DNA of 64,000 bases from an uncultured Clostridia bacterium (GTDB lineage: Bacteria > Bacillota > Clostridia > Lachnospirales > Anaerotignaceae), in the NCBI GenBank assembly GCA_910586765.1, contig CAJUJJ010000003.1, forward strand, positions 71,645-135,644. Reading direction: 5' to 3'. Positions 36,502 to 44,186 of this stretch are shown here, piece after piece. The notes below the pieces were generated by a model that saw only the letters and a program-made list of their open reading frames with translations, searched no databases and was not told the origin of the DNA. How positions within the stretch are numbered: position 1 is the first letter of the stretch; every line of letters begins with the position of its first letter. Made by a program: the position numbers and the translations under genes.

Positions 36502-37278
36502 ATGATTTTAGCTATAGATGTAGGTAATACCAACATTGTTTTAGGTGTTTATGATGGAGAAGAACTTACAGCAAATTGGAGAATTACCACATTAAACAAC
36601 AGGACAGCAGATGAAACAGGAACTTTAATTCGTTCTCTTTTTTCACATTCTAATGTAGACATAAAAGACATTGAAAGTGTGATTATTTCTTCTGTTGTAC
36701 CTAATATTATGTATTCTTTAACAAATGCAATACGAAAGCAGCTCCACATAGAACCTATGATAGTAGGAGCAGGTATGAAAACAGGTATCAATTTAAGAAT
36801 GGAAAATCCCAAAGAAATGGGAGCAGATAGAATTGTAAATTTAGTAGCAGCGTATGAAATATATGGAGGGCCTGTTGTTGTGGTAGATTACAGTACAGCA
36901 ACAATGTTTGATGTCATCAGTGAAAATGGAGAATTTATTACAGCGATTACAGCACCAGGCGTACAAGTTTGTGCAGATGCCTTATACCAAAGAGCAGCAC
37001 AATTACCTAAAATTGAAATTAAAAAACCAGAAAGCATTATAGCAAAAAATACAGTAAATAGTATACAAGCAGGTATTGTAATAGGGCACATTGGGGAGAC
37101 AATTTATATATTAGAAAAGCTAAAACAGGAATTACAGCAGCCTAATTTAAAAGTAATTGCTACAGGAGGGCTTGCAAGAGTAATTGATGAAAAGGGAGAA
37201 ATATTTGATGTAATAGACCCAGTATTATCTTTAAAAGGGTTACGAATATTGTATGAAAAAAACAAACATAAAAAATAG
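36502..37278 (+). CDS. coaX: Type III pantothenate kinase CoaX, first copy
   Basis: A 258-residue kinase of the ASKHA fold that phosphorylates pantothenate, the first step of coenzyme A synthesis. D-V-G-N-T-N at 6-11 (phosphate 1), G-A-D-R at 107-110 (pantothenate pocket) and T-G-G-L near 215 are intact. The motif usually written D-x-G-T-A-T-T reads D-Y-S-T-A-T-M (129-135), with Gly to Ser and the final Thr to Met. Activity could be altered. It is followed 12 bases later by a second coaX and overall is closely similar to it, indicating tandem duplication. Confidence 0.92.
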   Translation: MILAIDVGNTNIVLGVYDGEELTANWRITTLNNRTADETGTLIRSLFSHSNVDIKDIESVIISSVVPNIMYSLTNAIRKQLHIEPMIVGAGMKTGINLRMENPKEMGADRIVNLVAAYEIYGGPVVVVDYSTATMFDVISENGEFITAITAPGVQVCADALYQRAAQLPKIEIKKPESIIAKNTVNSIQAGIVIGHIGETIYILEKLKQELQQPNLKVIATGGLARVIDEKGEIFDVIDPVLSLKGLRILYEKNKHKK

Positions 37279-37290
37279 GAGGATAAGTTG

Positions 37291-38058
37291 ATGCTTTTGG
37301 TAATAGATGTGGGGAATACAAATATTGTTTTAGGGGTATATAAAGACAATAAAATAGTAAAATATTGGAGAATGGCAACAGGTACGAAAAAAACAGCAGA
37401 TGAAACGGGCATATTTATACATTCTCTTTTTGATGCTTCTGATGTAAAAGCGAGCTGTATTGATGCAGTGATTATTTCCTCTGTTGTACCTGATATTATG
37501 TATTCTTTAACACACGGCATACGAAAATATTTTAATATAGAACCTATGATAGTAGGTGCTGGTATGAAAACAGGTATTGTAATAAAAAGAGATAATCCCA
37601 AAGAAGTGGGAGCAGATAGAATTGTAAATTTGGTAGCAGCAAAAGAAATTTATGGAGGAGCAGCTATAGTAATTGATTATGGTACTGCGGATACATTTGA
37701 TGTTATCAATGAAAAAGGGGAATTTATTACAGGACTGATAGCACCAGGTATTTCTATTTGTGCAGATGCTTTGTATCAAAGAGCGGCACAGCTTCCTAAA
37801 GTAGAAATCAAAAAGCCAAAATCTGTTATTGTAAAAAATACAGTAGGTAGCATACAAGCAGGCATTGTGTTAGGACATATTGGACAAACTGTTCACATTA
37901 TAAGAGAACTAAAGAGAGAGTTAAATATACCTCATATGAAAGTGATTGCTACAGGAGGATTAGCAAAAGTCATTGACCCAGATAAAACAATATTTGATGT
38001 GTTAGACCCTACATTGACATTAAAAGGATTAAAAATACTTTATGAAAAAAATAAATAA
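37291..38058 (+). CDS. coaX: Type III pantothenate kinase CoaX, second copy
   Basis: A 255-residue homologue of the preceding gene, with D-V-G-N-T-N at 6-11 and G-A-D-R at 107-110 intact. The D-x-G-T-A-T-T motif reads D-Y-G-T-A-D-T (129-135): the Gly lost in copy one is retained, but one Thr is Asp. The two copies share long identical blocks (for example I-I-S-S-V-V-P and A-D-A-L-Y-Q-R-A-A-Q-L-P) and the same ending. TTG 37288 is also possible, but ATG 37291 has better spacing to GGAGG. The next gene's frame opens upstream inside this one. Confidence 0.92.
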   Translation: MLLVIDVGNTNIVLGVYKDNKIVKYWRMATGTKKTADETGIFIHSLFDASDVKASCIDAVIISSVVPDIMYSLTHGIRKYFNIEPMIVGAGMKTGIVIKRDNPKEVGADRIVNLVAAKEIYGGAAIVIDYGTADTFDVINEKGEFITGLIAPGISICADALYQRAAQLPKVEIKKPKSVIVKNTVGSIQAGIVLGHIGQTVHIIRELKRELNIPHMKVIATGGLAKVIDPDKTIFDVLDPTLTLKGLKILYEKNK

Positions 38059-38086
38059 TACAAATTGCAGTAAGAAGGGAATTGTA

Positions 38087-39043
38087 ATGAAAATAGGCAA
38101 TGTGGAATTAGAAAACAATATATTTTTAGCACCTATGGCAGGTGTGACAGATTTGCCTTTTCGCATACTTTGCAAAGAAATGGGCTGTGGATTGGTATAT
38201 TCTGAAATGGTAAGTGCGAAAGGAATATTGTATAATAATGAAAACACAAAAAAACTACTTACTGTGGAACAGGAAGAAAGACCAGCAGCGGTACAGCTTT
38301 TTGGTTCTCAGCCTGAAATTATGGCCGCTATGGCAAAAAAAATTGAAAATTATGATATTGATATTATAGATGTAAATATGGGTTGTCCTGCCCCTAAAAT
38401 CGTTAAAAATGGAGAGGGAAGTGCTTTGACAAAAAATCCAAAATTAGTAGGGGAAATTGTAAAAGCAATGGTAACTGCTCAAAAAAAACCTGTTACGATT
38501 AAATTTAGAAAAGGATTTGATGAAGAACATATCAATGCAGTAGAAATTGCAAAAATTGCAGAACAAAATGGTGCAGCAGCAGTTGCGGTACATGGCAGAA
38601 CAAGAGAACAATATTATAGTGGTAAAGCAGATTGGGATATTATAAAAGCAGTAAAAGAAGCAGTTAGTATTCCAGTGATTGGAAATGGAGATGTTTTTAC
38701 ACCACAAGATGCAAAAAATATGTTGGAATATACAAAATGTGATGCCATTATGATAGGAAGGGCAGCACAAGGAAATCCGTGGATATTTCAAAGAATTAAC
38801 CACTATATTAACACAGGAGAAATGTTACCAGAAATTACACCAGAACAAAAAGTCGAAAAAGCATTGCGTCATGCTCGTATGCTCATAGAATATAAAGGGG
38901 AATATATTGGAGTAAGAGAAATGAGAAAGCATATTTCTTGGTATATGAAGGGAATAAAAGGAGCAGCAGAGCTTAGAGAAAAAATCAATAGAGCAAATAG
39001 TTATAATGAAATAGAACAATTATTACAAAAAAATTTGTATTAA
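38087..39043 (+). CDS. dusB: tRNA-dihydrouridine synthase (DusB type)
   Basis: A 318-residue flavoenzyme that reduces uridines in tRNA. It starts with A-P-M-A-G-V-T-D-L-P-F-R; the active-site Cys lies in M-G-C-P-A-P-K near 100; then V-H-G-R-T-R-E-Q-Y-Y-S-G and G-N-G-D-V-F (FMN binding) and I-G-R-A-A-Q-G-N-P-W. This order defines DusB. AAGAAGGGA precedes ATG 38087; an upstream ATG inside coaX (38042) lacks a ribosome site. The coaX-dusB neighbourhood recurs in Firmicutes. Confidence 0.94.
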   Translation: MKIGNVELENNIFLAPMAGVTDLPFRILCKEMGCGLVYSEMVSAKGILYNNENTKKLLTVEQEERPAAVQLFGSQPEIMAAMAKKIENYDIDIIDVNMGCPAPKIVKNGEGSALTKNPKLVGEIVKAMVTAQKKPVTIKFRKGFDEEHINAVEIAKIAEQNGAAAVAVHGRTREQYYSGKADWDIIKAVKEAVSIPVIGNGDVFTPQDAKNMLEYTKCDAIMIGRAAQGNPWIFQRINHYINTGEMLPEITPEQKVEKALRHARMLIEYKGEYIGVREMRKHISWYMKGIKGAAELREKINRANSYNEIEQLLQKNLY

Positions 39044-39118
39044 TATAAAATGATATTAATAAAGCCTCTTTTTTTGCCGATATATTAATAAAGGGCAAAG
39101 CAAAAAGGGAGGGATATT

Positions 39119-39802
39119 ATGGCAATTTCATCTATTCAAAAACAAAATACAATATATCGTAAACAAGAGTATACAAAAGAAAATGTTATTTCTAAAGAAC
39201 AAACAAAACAAACAATACAAAGTACAGAACAATCTGAAGAAGAAAATATCAAAGAAAATGTGACAGAAAGAAAAGATGTTTTTTTGTCACAACAACAAAA
39301 AGAAAAAGAAAATAAGCCGTTTCCAACACAATCACAAAATAAACAAAAAAAGCCTAGTGTAGATTATAAATCAACAGAAGATTTAATCAAATTAATGCAG
39401 GCAAAAAGCACTTCAGAAGTACGCAGCATTATTGCGAGAATAAAAGGAGAAATGGCAAAAACAAAATCAAGTGGCGGAGAAGAAGAACAAATAAAAAAAG
39501 CAGTAGCCAAAATGAAAAAAGTAATTAAAAAAGCACAAAGCAAAGAAAAGGCTTTGATAGCAGAAAATAAAATGGAACTGCAAATGAAAATGAAACAAAA
39601 AAATGAAGCAGAAGAAGCAGAACAAATTGGAGCAGAACTCCAAACGAAAAAAAGAAAACGTATGTCAAAAGAAATCAATGACGTTTTAAATTCTTCAAAT
39701 GATATAGATACAGGTTCTTCAGAAGATGCCTCTTTTATGGACATAGGAGGAGATTTGTCTATGTCTATGCCAGAAATAGGAAGTATTGATATTAGTATAT
39801 AA
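39119..39802 (+). CDS. Lys/Glu/Gln-rich coiled-coil protein of unknown function
   Basis: Not recognised. A 227-residue, strongly charged protein. Residues 1-90 are Gln/Lys/Glu-rich and probably disordered; 95-195 are predicted helical coiled coil (alternating M-K-K-V-I-K-K-A and E-E-A-E-Q-I-G-A-E-L patterns); the end is acidic and Ser/Asp-rich (D-I-D-T-G-S-S-E-D). Similar short charged proteins occur near flagellar genes in Clostridia, but no link can be shown here. AAAAGGGAGGG precedes the ATG and a terminator follows. Confidence 0.7.
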   Translation: MAISSIQKQNTIYRKQEYTKENVISKEQTKQTIQSTEQSEEENIKENVTERKDVFLSQQQKEKENKPFPTQSQNKQKKPSVDYKSTEDLIKLMQAKSTSEVRSIIARIKGEMAKTKSSGGEEEQIKKAVAKMKKVIKKAQSKEKALIAENKMELQMKMKQKNEAEEAEQIGAELQTKKRKRMSKEINDVLNSSNDIDTGSSEDASFMDIGGDLSMSMPEIGSIDISI

Positions 39803-39812
39803 AAAAATAATA

Positions 39813-39862
39813 AAGAAGTAATTCCAATACAGAATAGAAAAGGGATTTACTTCTTTTTTTTG
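39813..39862 (+). terminator. Terminator after the coiled-coil gene
   Basis: Stem AAGAAGTAATTCC / GGGATTTACTTCTT (one mismatch) followed by TTTTTTT. Confidence 0.82.
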
Positions 39863-39904
39863 TTTTATAAAAGTAGGTATTGTGTCATTTGTGTAAATTG
39901 TTAT

Positions 39905-39933
39905 TTGAAATTACAGCATGATTAGTATATAAT
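39905..39933 (+). promoter_or_regulatory. Predicted promoter of the FG-GAP lipoprotein and tadA
   Basis: TTGAAA at 39905-39910 and TATAAT at 39928-39933, 17-base spacer. Confidence 0.65.
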
Positions 39934-39977
39934 ATATAAAATAATGATATTTGAATAAAAGGGACGTGACAAAAACA

Positions 39978-41309
39978 ATGATACGAAAGTGGCTTTGTAT
40001 ATATATGTGTTTTCTTTTGATAACAATGACAGCTTGTAATGATACTGGAGATGAAGAAGCAGAAGTTTTTTCTATTTCAGAACAAACAGCAAAAGAGTAT
40101 GAAGAAAAAATTGATGAGCTGTTATATGACAATTATTGGAGGTGTGACAGTAGCTCTATTACTTTTTTTAAGGGCATTGTGCCAGAAAATAAAAAAGAAA
40201 ACAAAGAAATATTTGAGGCTTCTTCTGCATTAGGATTGGATATGACTTCAAATGCAGCAAAAGAAGCAACAATAGCAACAGTTCCTTTACTTTATTACAA
40301 TGAAGAAATAGCAGGACTTTTGTATTGTTATTTTGTGAGAGATAAATTGGTAGGCAGTTATTATGTAGGTGGTTATAATAATAGTGTATATTCTTTGACA
40401 GATAGAAATGTATTTTTAGCAGACGGCCATTTTTCAAAATATGAAACAGATACACCTTTTGCTACATTTCATGGCAGAAAAGCAACATTTCCTTCAGAAG
40501 GATTTTGTGATATAGGAAAAGATGCACAAAATAATACTTTAGCAGCAAATATTAGTGAAGATGGTAAACTTTCATTATATCGTTATCGCAATTATTTGGG
40601 AAGATATCGTAGTATTTATTTACAGAGAGGGCTTGTAGTAGATAGTGCGGCGTTTTTAGAGGAAGGTATGGCAGTGCTTTTAAGCAGACCTATTACAGAA
40701 GGAACTGGAGAGGGAGAAAACACACATACATCTTCTGAAAAATTAGTGTTTTTAAATCGTAATTTTGGTGTTACAGCAGAAAATATGGATTTGTCACATG
40801 GTACTTATACCTGTGTAGGATTTGATGGTACAGAACTTTTTTTAATGAATAACAAAACATTAGAATGTTATAAAAAAGGAGAAGAAGGCTGGACAATATC
40901 AAATCAATATTATTTAGAGCATGGTGCAAGTTATATGCACATAACGGATTTAGATGGTGATGGCACATTAGAATATTTTATAACAGATGGATTTGATTTG
41001 TATTTGTATCACAAAACAGATGCAGGTTTTATTAAAATATGGAGTACACATTTGGGTATTAAAAGTATTGAAAGCAGTATTTATAGTGGAGATTTAAACA
41101 GAGATGGCGTAAAAGAAATATATGTTTGTGATACAACAGGAACAGCTATGAGATATATTTTGACAGAAAAAGGACTTGCTATAAAAAATGATGATATTGT
41201 ACATGGACAAGTAATATATGCTATGGATTTAGATGGTGATGATATAGAAGAATATGTCGGTATGAGTGATATAGAAAACTCTGATACAATGGTATATTTT
41301 AGTGAATAG
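39978..41309 (+). CDS. FG-GAP/VCBS-repeat lipoprotein
   Basis: A 443-residue exported lipoprotein: hydrophobic leader then lipobox-like T-M-T-A-C near 15-19. The C-terminal third carries D-L-D-G-D-G-T-L-E-Y, D-L-N-R-D-G-V-K-E-I and D-L-D-G-D-D-I-E-E-Y, the calcium-type loops of FG-GAP/VCBS beta-propeller repeats, so a surface or envelope binding role is likely. The start is uncertain: AAAAGGGA sits too close to GTG 39966 and somewhat far from ATG 39978. tadA follows after 9 bases. Confidence 0.78.
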   Translation: MIRKWLCIYMCFLLITMTACNDTGDEEAEVFSISEQTAKEYEEKIDELLYDNYWRCDSSSITFFKGIVPENKKENKEIFEASSALGLDMTSNAAKEATIATVPLLYYNEEIAGLLYCYFVRDKLVGSYYVGGYNNSVYSLTDRNVFLADGHFSKYETDTPFATFHGRKATFPSEGFCDIGKDAQNNTLAANISEDGKLSLYRYRNYLGRYRSIYLQRGLVVDSAAFLEEGMAVLLSRPITEGTGEGENTHTSSEKLVFLNRNFGVTAENMDLSHGTYTCVGFDGTELFLMNNKTLECYKKGEEGWTISNQYYLEHGASYMHITDLDGDGTLEYFITDGFDLYLYHKTDAGFIKIWSTHLGIKSIESSIYSGDLNRDGVKEIYVCDTTGTAMRYILTEKGLAIKNDDIVHGQVIYAMDLDGDDIEEYVGMSDIENSDTMVYFSE

Positions 41310-41318
41310 AGGAAAAAT

Positions 41319-41780
41319 ATGACAGAACAACAATATTATATGGCAGAGGCACTGGAAGAAGCAAAAAAAGCTTTTGCACTGGGAGAAGTGCCTATTGGTG
41401 CAGTTATGGTAAGAGAAGGAGAAATTATTGCGAGAGGGTATAATTTGAGAAATAGTGCAAAAAATCCCCTTTGCCATGCGGAAATAGATGTAATTGATAA
41501 AAGTGCCAAAATAGTGGGAGATTGGCGACTAGAGGATTGTACGCTTTATGTTACAGTAGAGCCTTGTCCTATGTGTGCAGGAGCGATTGTACAATCAAGA
41601 ATACCCAAAGTAGTTTTTGGTACGAGAAATAATAAAGCAGGCTGTGCAGGCTCTATATTAAATATATTGCAAGAACCACGTTTTAATCATCAGGTGGAAA
41701 TAGAAGAAAATGTTTTGCAACAAGAATGTGCTGAATTGATGAAAGCATTTTTTAAAAATTTTAGAAAAAAGAAAGAATAG
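41319..41780 (+). CDS. tadA: tRNA-specific adenosine deaminase TadA
   Basis: A 153-residue zinc deaminase that converts A34 of tRNA(Arg) to inosine. The zinc/catalytic motif H-A-E (C-H-A-E-I-D-V-I) begins near 53 and P-C-P-M-C-A-G-A near 84. G-E-V-P-I-G-A-V and the short basic C-terminus are typical. In many Firmicutes tadA is followed by the SRP RNA gene, exactly as seen here, which supports both calls. Confidence 0.96.
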   Translation: MTEQQYYMAEALEEAKKAFALGEVPIGAVMVREGEIIARGYNLRNSAKNPLCHAEIDVIDKSAKIVGDWRLEDCTLYVTVEPCPMCAGAIVQSRIPKVVFGTRNNKAGCAGSILNILQEPRFNHQVEIEENVLQQECAELMKAFFKNFRKKKE

Positions 41781-41809
41781 TCCCTTGCCCAAAAGCATAG
41801 GGATTTTTT
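41781..41809 (+). terminator. Terminator after tadA
   Basis: Stem TCCC--GC / GC--AGGGA around CCAAAA, followed by TTTTTT. A second A-T-rich hairpin (CCCATAA / TTTATGGG) follows at 41817-41840. Confidence 0.7.
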
Positions 41810-41850
41810 CAGGCCTCCCATAAGTGTTTTATTTATGGGAAATAATACTA

Positions 41851-41880
41851 TTGACAAAACAGACAGAAGTAGGGTATACT
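41851..41880 (+). promoter_or_regulatory. Promoter of the SRP RNA gene
   Basis: TTGACA at 41851-41856 and TATACT at 41875-41880, 18-base spacer. The predicted start near 41887 leaves a short leader before the mature 5' end. Confidence 0.78.
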
Positions 41881-41910
41881 ATTAAACAATACGGAAAAGC
41901 ACAAAAATTT

Positions 41911-42176
41911 CCGTGCTAGTCGGGGCGTTAGCGGTGTCTTGTAGCCCACAATCCGCTACAGTGGGGACAATGTCTGTCAGGAGGTATTTGTTTTGTATGG
42001 ACTGCCCTTTTGCGTTGGTGATGAAGATTGAGTCTTGTGCAACAGGAACTTATGAACCGTGTCAGGGTCGGAAGGCAGCAGCACTAAGTAAGCACTCTTG
42101 TGTGCCGCAAGGTAGCTTAGTCGGAGCGAACAAGGGAGGTAACGCATGGAAGGCAATATCGAATACAGACGCACGG
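41911..42176 (+). ncRNA. ffs: Signal recognition particle RNA, large bacterial form
   Basis: The sequence GAACCGTGTCAGGGTCGG followed by AAGGCAGCAGCACTAA is the conserved helix 8 tip that binds Ffh. The two ends pair (CCGTGC at 41911 with GCACGG at 42171-42176), and GGGGCGTTAGCGGTG near the start is the Alu-like domain of Gram-positive SRP RNAs. The length of about 266 bases fits the large Bacillus/Clostridium form. It lies after tadA as in Bacillus. The mature ends are inferred from the pairing. An apparent 124-codon open frame over this RNA is not a gene. Confidence 0.95.
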
Positions 42177-42192
42177 ATTTTATATAAAAAAA

Positions 42193-42218
42193 TGAGGGCG
42201 AAACATCGCTCTTTTTTA
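42193..42218 (+). terminator. Terminator after the SRP RNA
   Basis: Stem GAGGGCGA / TCGCTCTT with an AACA loop, then TTTTTT. Confidence 0.8.
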
Positions 42219-42252
42219 TTTGCCTATAAATTTGGTGTGTTGAGCGAAATAA

Positions 42253-42283
42253 GGGGAACTTTTTTATATGTGAAAAGTTCCCC
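42253..42283. repeat. Solo GGGGAACTTTT hairpin, partial copy of the dispersed repeat
   Basis: Perfect 11-bp stem GGGGAACTTTT / AAAAGTTCCCC, the same hairpin that begins the repeats at 43660 and 56878, but without the rest of the element. It lies between the SRP RNA terminator and the end of a minus-strand gene, and may serve that gene as a terminator. Confidence 0.8.
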
Positions 42284-42293
42284 ATAAAAATTT

Positions 42294-42863
42294 TTATTTT
42301 TTATCCTCTTTTTTTTCTGTAGTATATTCTGTAGGTGGGTCATCGCAATAATATACTTTTCTTTCGGTATTCATTTCATAATGAGTTGATTTTTGCTTGT
42401 TATCATATTCATCTTCTTGATTAAAATCTTCCAAACCATAATAATAATATTTGTTTTCTTCTATTTTTTGATTTAGTTCATAGTCTTGTTCATTTTCTTG
42501 TTGCTGTATTGCCATTTGAATAATTTCATTTTCTCCTATACCCAATTTTAAAACTTCTTTTTGCATAGCATACCACATTACAATGCTTTGTCTTAATTCT
42601 TCAAATTGTTTTAGCTGGTCTTCTGTAAGCAATTTTTTGAAGTTTTTTTCTTTTTCTATGTAAGTAATATGGTCGTTCAGCGTATCTGTAACGGATTGCT
42701 TGAAAAAAAAGACATCTTCTTTTTTTACTGCTCTTATTAAATTGTTGTAAAATGTCAATCTTTTGCAATCGGGTAAATGAACAAAATATTCTTTTGCTTT
42801 AAAGTAAACAGCAGTAAAATAATGATTTATGACTTTGTTTTCGTCTATTTTAGATTTTGACAT
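42294..42863 (-). CDS. Hypothetical protein, 189 residues, accessory-region gene
   Basis: Not recognised. A soluble, charged, helix-rich protein with several tyrosine-rich stretches (K-Y-Y-Y-Y-G) and an acidic, probably disordered C-terminus. AAAGGAGGAG precedes the start. It is divergent from a Cro/CI regulator and shares a region with inverted TTTTGTATCA arms, so it may be a target of that regulator. Its lack of recognisable homology and its position between housekeeping genes suggest accessory DNA. Confidence 0.6.
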   Translation of the reverse strand: MSKSKIDENKVINHYFTAVYFKAKEYFVHLPDCKRLTFYNNLIRAVKKEDVFFFKQSVTDTLNDHITYIEKEKNFKKLLTEDQLKQFEELRQSIVMWYAMQKEVLKLGIGENEIIQMAIQQQENEQDYELNQKIEENKYYYYGLEDFNQEDEYDNKQKSTHYEMNTERKVYYCDDPPTEYTTEKKEDKK

Positions 42864-42897
42864 AAAAACTCCTCCTTTAAAATAGTATTAAATTTCA

Positions 42898-42973
42898 TTT
42901 TGTATCACTTTTACAACCGATATGGTTAAAAAAATATCATAAAATTTTCAAAAGTGCAAAAAATGATACAAAA
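42898..42973. promoter_or_regulatory. Divergent control region with inverted TTTTGTATCA arms
   Basis: TTTTGTATCA at 42898-42907 and its exact complement TGATACAAAA at 42964-42973 lie between the minus-strand unknown gene and the regulator. An internal CACTTTT / AAAAGTG pair flanks the same region (42906-42912 and 42950-42956). Likely operator for the adjacent Cro/CI protein. Confidence 0.55.
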
Positions 42974-42996
42974 GAGATACAGAAAAGAGGTTACAT

Positions 42997-43248
42997 ATGC
43001 CAAAACCACGTAGTAAAACAGGCGAAAAGAATTTAATTGGTTCTCATCTAAAAATGCTCAGACAAAAATATCATTTATCTCAAAGGGATTTAGCTGATAA
43101 ATTACAACTTTCTGGTATTGATGTAGATAAAAATGTCATTACTAGAATTGAAACAAATAAAAGATATGTTACAGATATAGAATTAAAAGCTATTTGTGAA
43201 CTATTTCATGTAACATATGACTATTTAATTGATGGAAAAGACAATTAA
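42997..43248 (+). CDS. Cro/CI-family helix-turn-helix regulator
   Basis: An 83-residue XRE DNA-binding protein; the helix-turn-helix is at about 27-60 (L-S-Q-R-D-L-A-D-K-L-Q-L then I-T-R-I-E-T-N-K-R-Y). There is no sensing domain. AAGAGG precedes the ATG. It probably regulates itself and the divergent gene. Confidence 0.85.
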   Translation: MPKPRSKTGEKNLIGSHLKMLRQKYHLSQRDLADKLQLSGIDVDKNVITRIETNKRYVTDIELKAICELFHVTYDYLIDGKDN

Positions 43249-43269
43249 CCTCTTTATTATATAGTATAG

Positions 43270-43310
43270 ACGATTATCAAAAAATAGTCTATATATAGTC
43301 GTAATTTTAT
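43270..43310 (+). promoter_or_regulatory. Inverted repeat between the two regulators
   Basis: AGTATAGAC near 43264-43272 and GTCTATATA near 43289-43297 form partial inverted arms, with a further TAGTCG copy. This may be an operator for one of the two flanking XRE proteins. Confidence 0.4.
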
Positions 43311-43368
43311 AATTTTATTTTTTATTCAAGTCTATAACCCAAAAATATATTGATATAGGAGGATTTTA

Positions 43369-43611
43369 ATGAATACAAAAGCTGTCGTTAAAAATAGAAT
43401 TTTAGAGTTATGTAATGAAAGAAATATTTCACTTAATTATTTGGCACATTTATCTGCTGTACCACCTTCTACTATCAAAAATATTATGTATGATGTTAGT
43501 AAAAATCCGGGAATTGTTACTATCAAATTATTATGTGATGGTTTGGGTATATCTCTTTATGACTTTTTTGATACAGAAGCATTTAAAAGTTTAGAACAAG
43601 AAATACGTTAA
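43369..43611 (+). CDS. Second Cro/CI-family helix-turn-helix regulator
   Basis: An 80-residue XRE protein of a different subtype (I-S-L-N-Y-L-A-H-L-S then P-P-S-T-I-K-N-I-M). The C-terminal half reads V-T-I-K-L-L-C-D-G-L-G-I-S-L-Y-D-F-F, a common end in small Firmicute XRE regulators. ATAGGAGG precedes the ATG. Role unknown. Confidence 0.85.
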   Translation: MNTKAVVKNRILELCNERNISLNYLAHLSAVPPSTIKNIMYDVSKNPGIVTIKLLCDGLGISLYDFFDTEAFKSLEQEIR

Positions 43612-43659
43612 TTATTGTATTTTTTGTTCTTTTTTATTTGAAATATAATTCAAAATAAT

Positions 43660-43837
43660 GGGGGAACTTTTTTCACTTGTGAAAAGTTCCCCCGTGTCCG
43701 TTGGACACTCCCCTTCAAAAACACGCTTGGAGCAAAAAGACCTTGAGGGCTCTGCCCTCAATACACCCGCAAGCCTTTGAAAAGGCTTGAGCGAAACTTT
43801 TTAAGAAAACTTTGTTTTTCTGATAACAAACAGAAAT
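43660..43837 (+). repeat. Dispersed hairpin repeat, copy 1
   Basis: 178 non-coding bases composed of: hairpin GGGGGAACTTTT / AAAAGTTCCCCC (43660-43693); hairpin GTGTCC / GGACAC (43694-43708); a 25-base block at 43710-43734 identical to copy 2; hairpin TTGAGGG / CCCTCAA (43743-43761); hairpin CAAGCCTTT / AAAGGCTTG (43770-43789); hairpin AGAAAAC / GTTTTTCT (43804-43821); and the end block TGATAACAAACAGAAAT. Copy 2 is at 56878-57104. Constant blocks are conserved while stems differ but stay paired. Confidence 0.85.
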
Positions 43838-43857
43838 TACATTATAACCGTTTAAAG

Positions 43858-43981
43858 TCCCCTTACCGACAGCCCAAGCAGGGGAATTGTTAAAGGGGGT
43901 GCAACCCCCTTAACCCGTCGGGGGTGTGGGGGTGCTTCGGAACACCCCCACATTTTTGGCTACTTTTTTTAAAAAAGTAGC
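43858..43981 (+). repeat. G+C-rich triple hairpin array downstream of repeat copy 1
   Basis: Contains AAGGGGGT / ACCCCCTT (43893-43911), TGTGGGGGTG / CACCCCCACA with TTTTTGG after it (43925-43957, terminator-like) and GCTACTTTTTT / AAAAAGTAGC (43959-43981). Base composition is far above the window average. The GGGG-tgca-CCCC theme also occurs in the mosaic at 33117-33133. No gene is seen between 43612 and the metG promoter. Confidence 0.75.
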
Positions 43982-44097
43982 AACCATTTTACTACAAAGA
44001 ACCGATACATTTCAATTTTCATTTTTTCAGTTAGTACTTATATAGATAATTGCAAAAACTTTTTATAAAAATTTTTTTGCAAAAAATAGGCTATAAT

Positions 44098-44126
44098 TTG
44101 CTTTTTTTTCCCAAAACGGATATAAT
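44098..44126 (+). promoter_or_regulatory. Predicted metG promoter
   Basis: TTGCTT at 44098-44103 and TATAAT at 44121-44126, 17-base spacer. A short direct repeat (AAATTTGC, AAATTTGC) lies between promoter and start. No T-box structure is present. Confidence 0.6.
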
Positions 44127-44186
44127 ACTACCATATCGTGCGAAATTTGCAAAATTTGCAAAAGTAGAATTTTGGGAGGGATTTTT

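Noticed and set aside
41913..42287. 124-codon open frame on the plus strand
   Set aside because: It lies on the SRP RNA, whose conserved helix 8 and end pairing explain the sequence; the frame has no ribosome site.
42889..43981. CRISPR array or prophage remnant in the accessory island
   Set aside because: Repeats are irregular inverted arms, not direct repeats with spacers; no integrase, cas or phage structural gene is present.
43990..44186. Possible T-box leader for metG
   Set aside because: No T-box bulge sequence (TGGNACCGCG-type) or specifier loop is visible.
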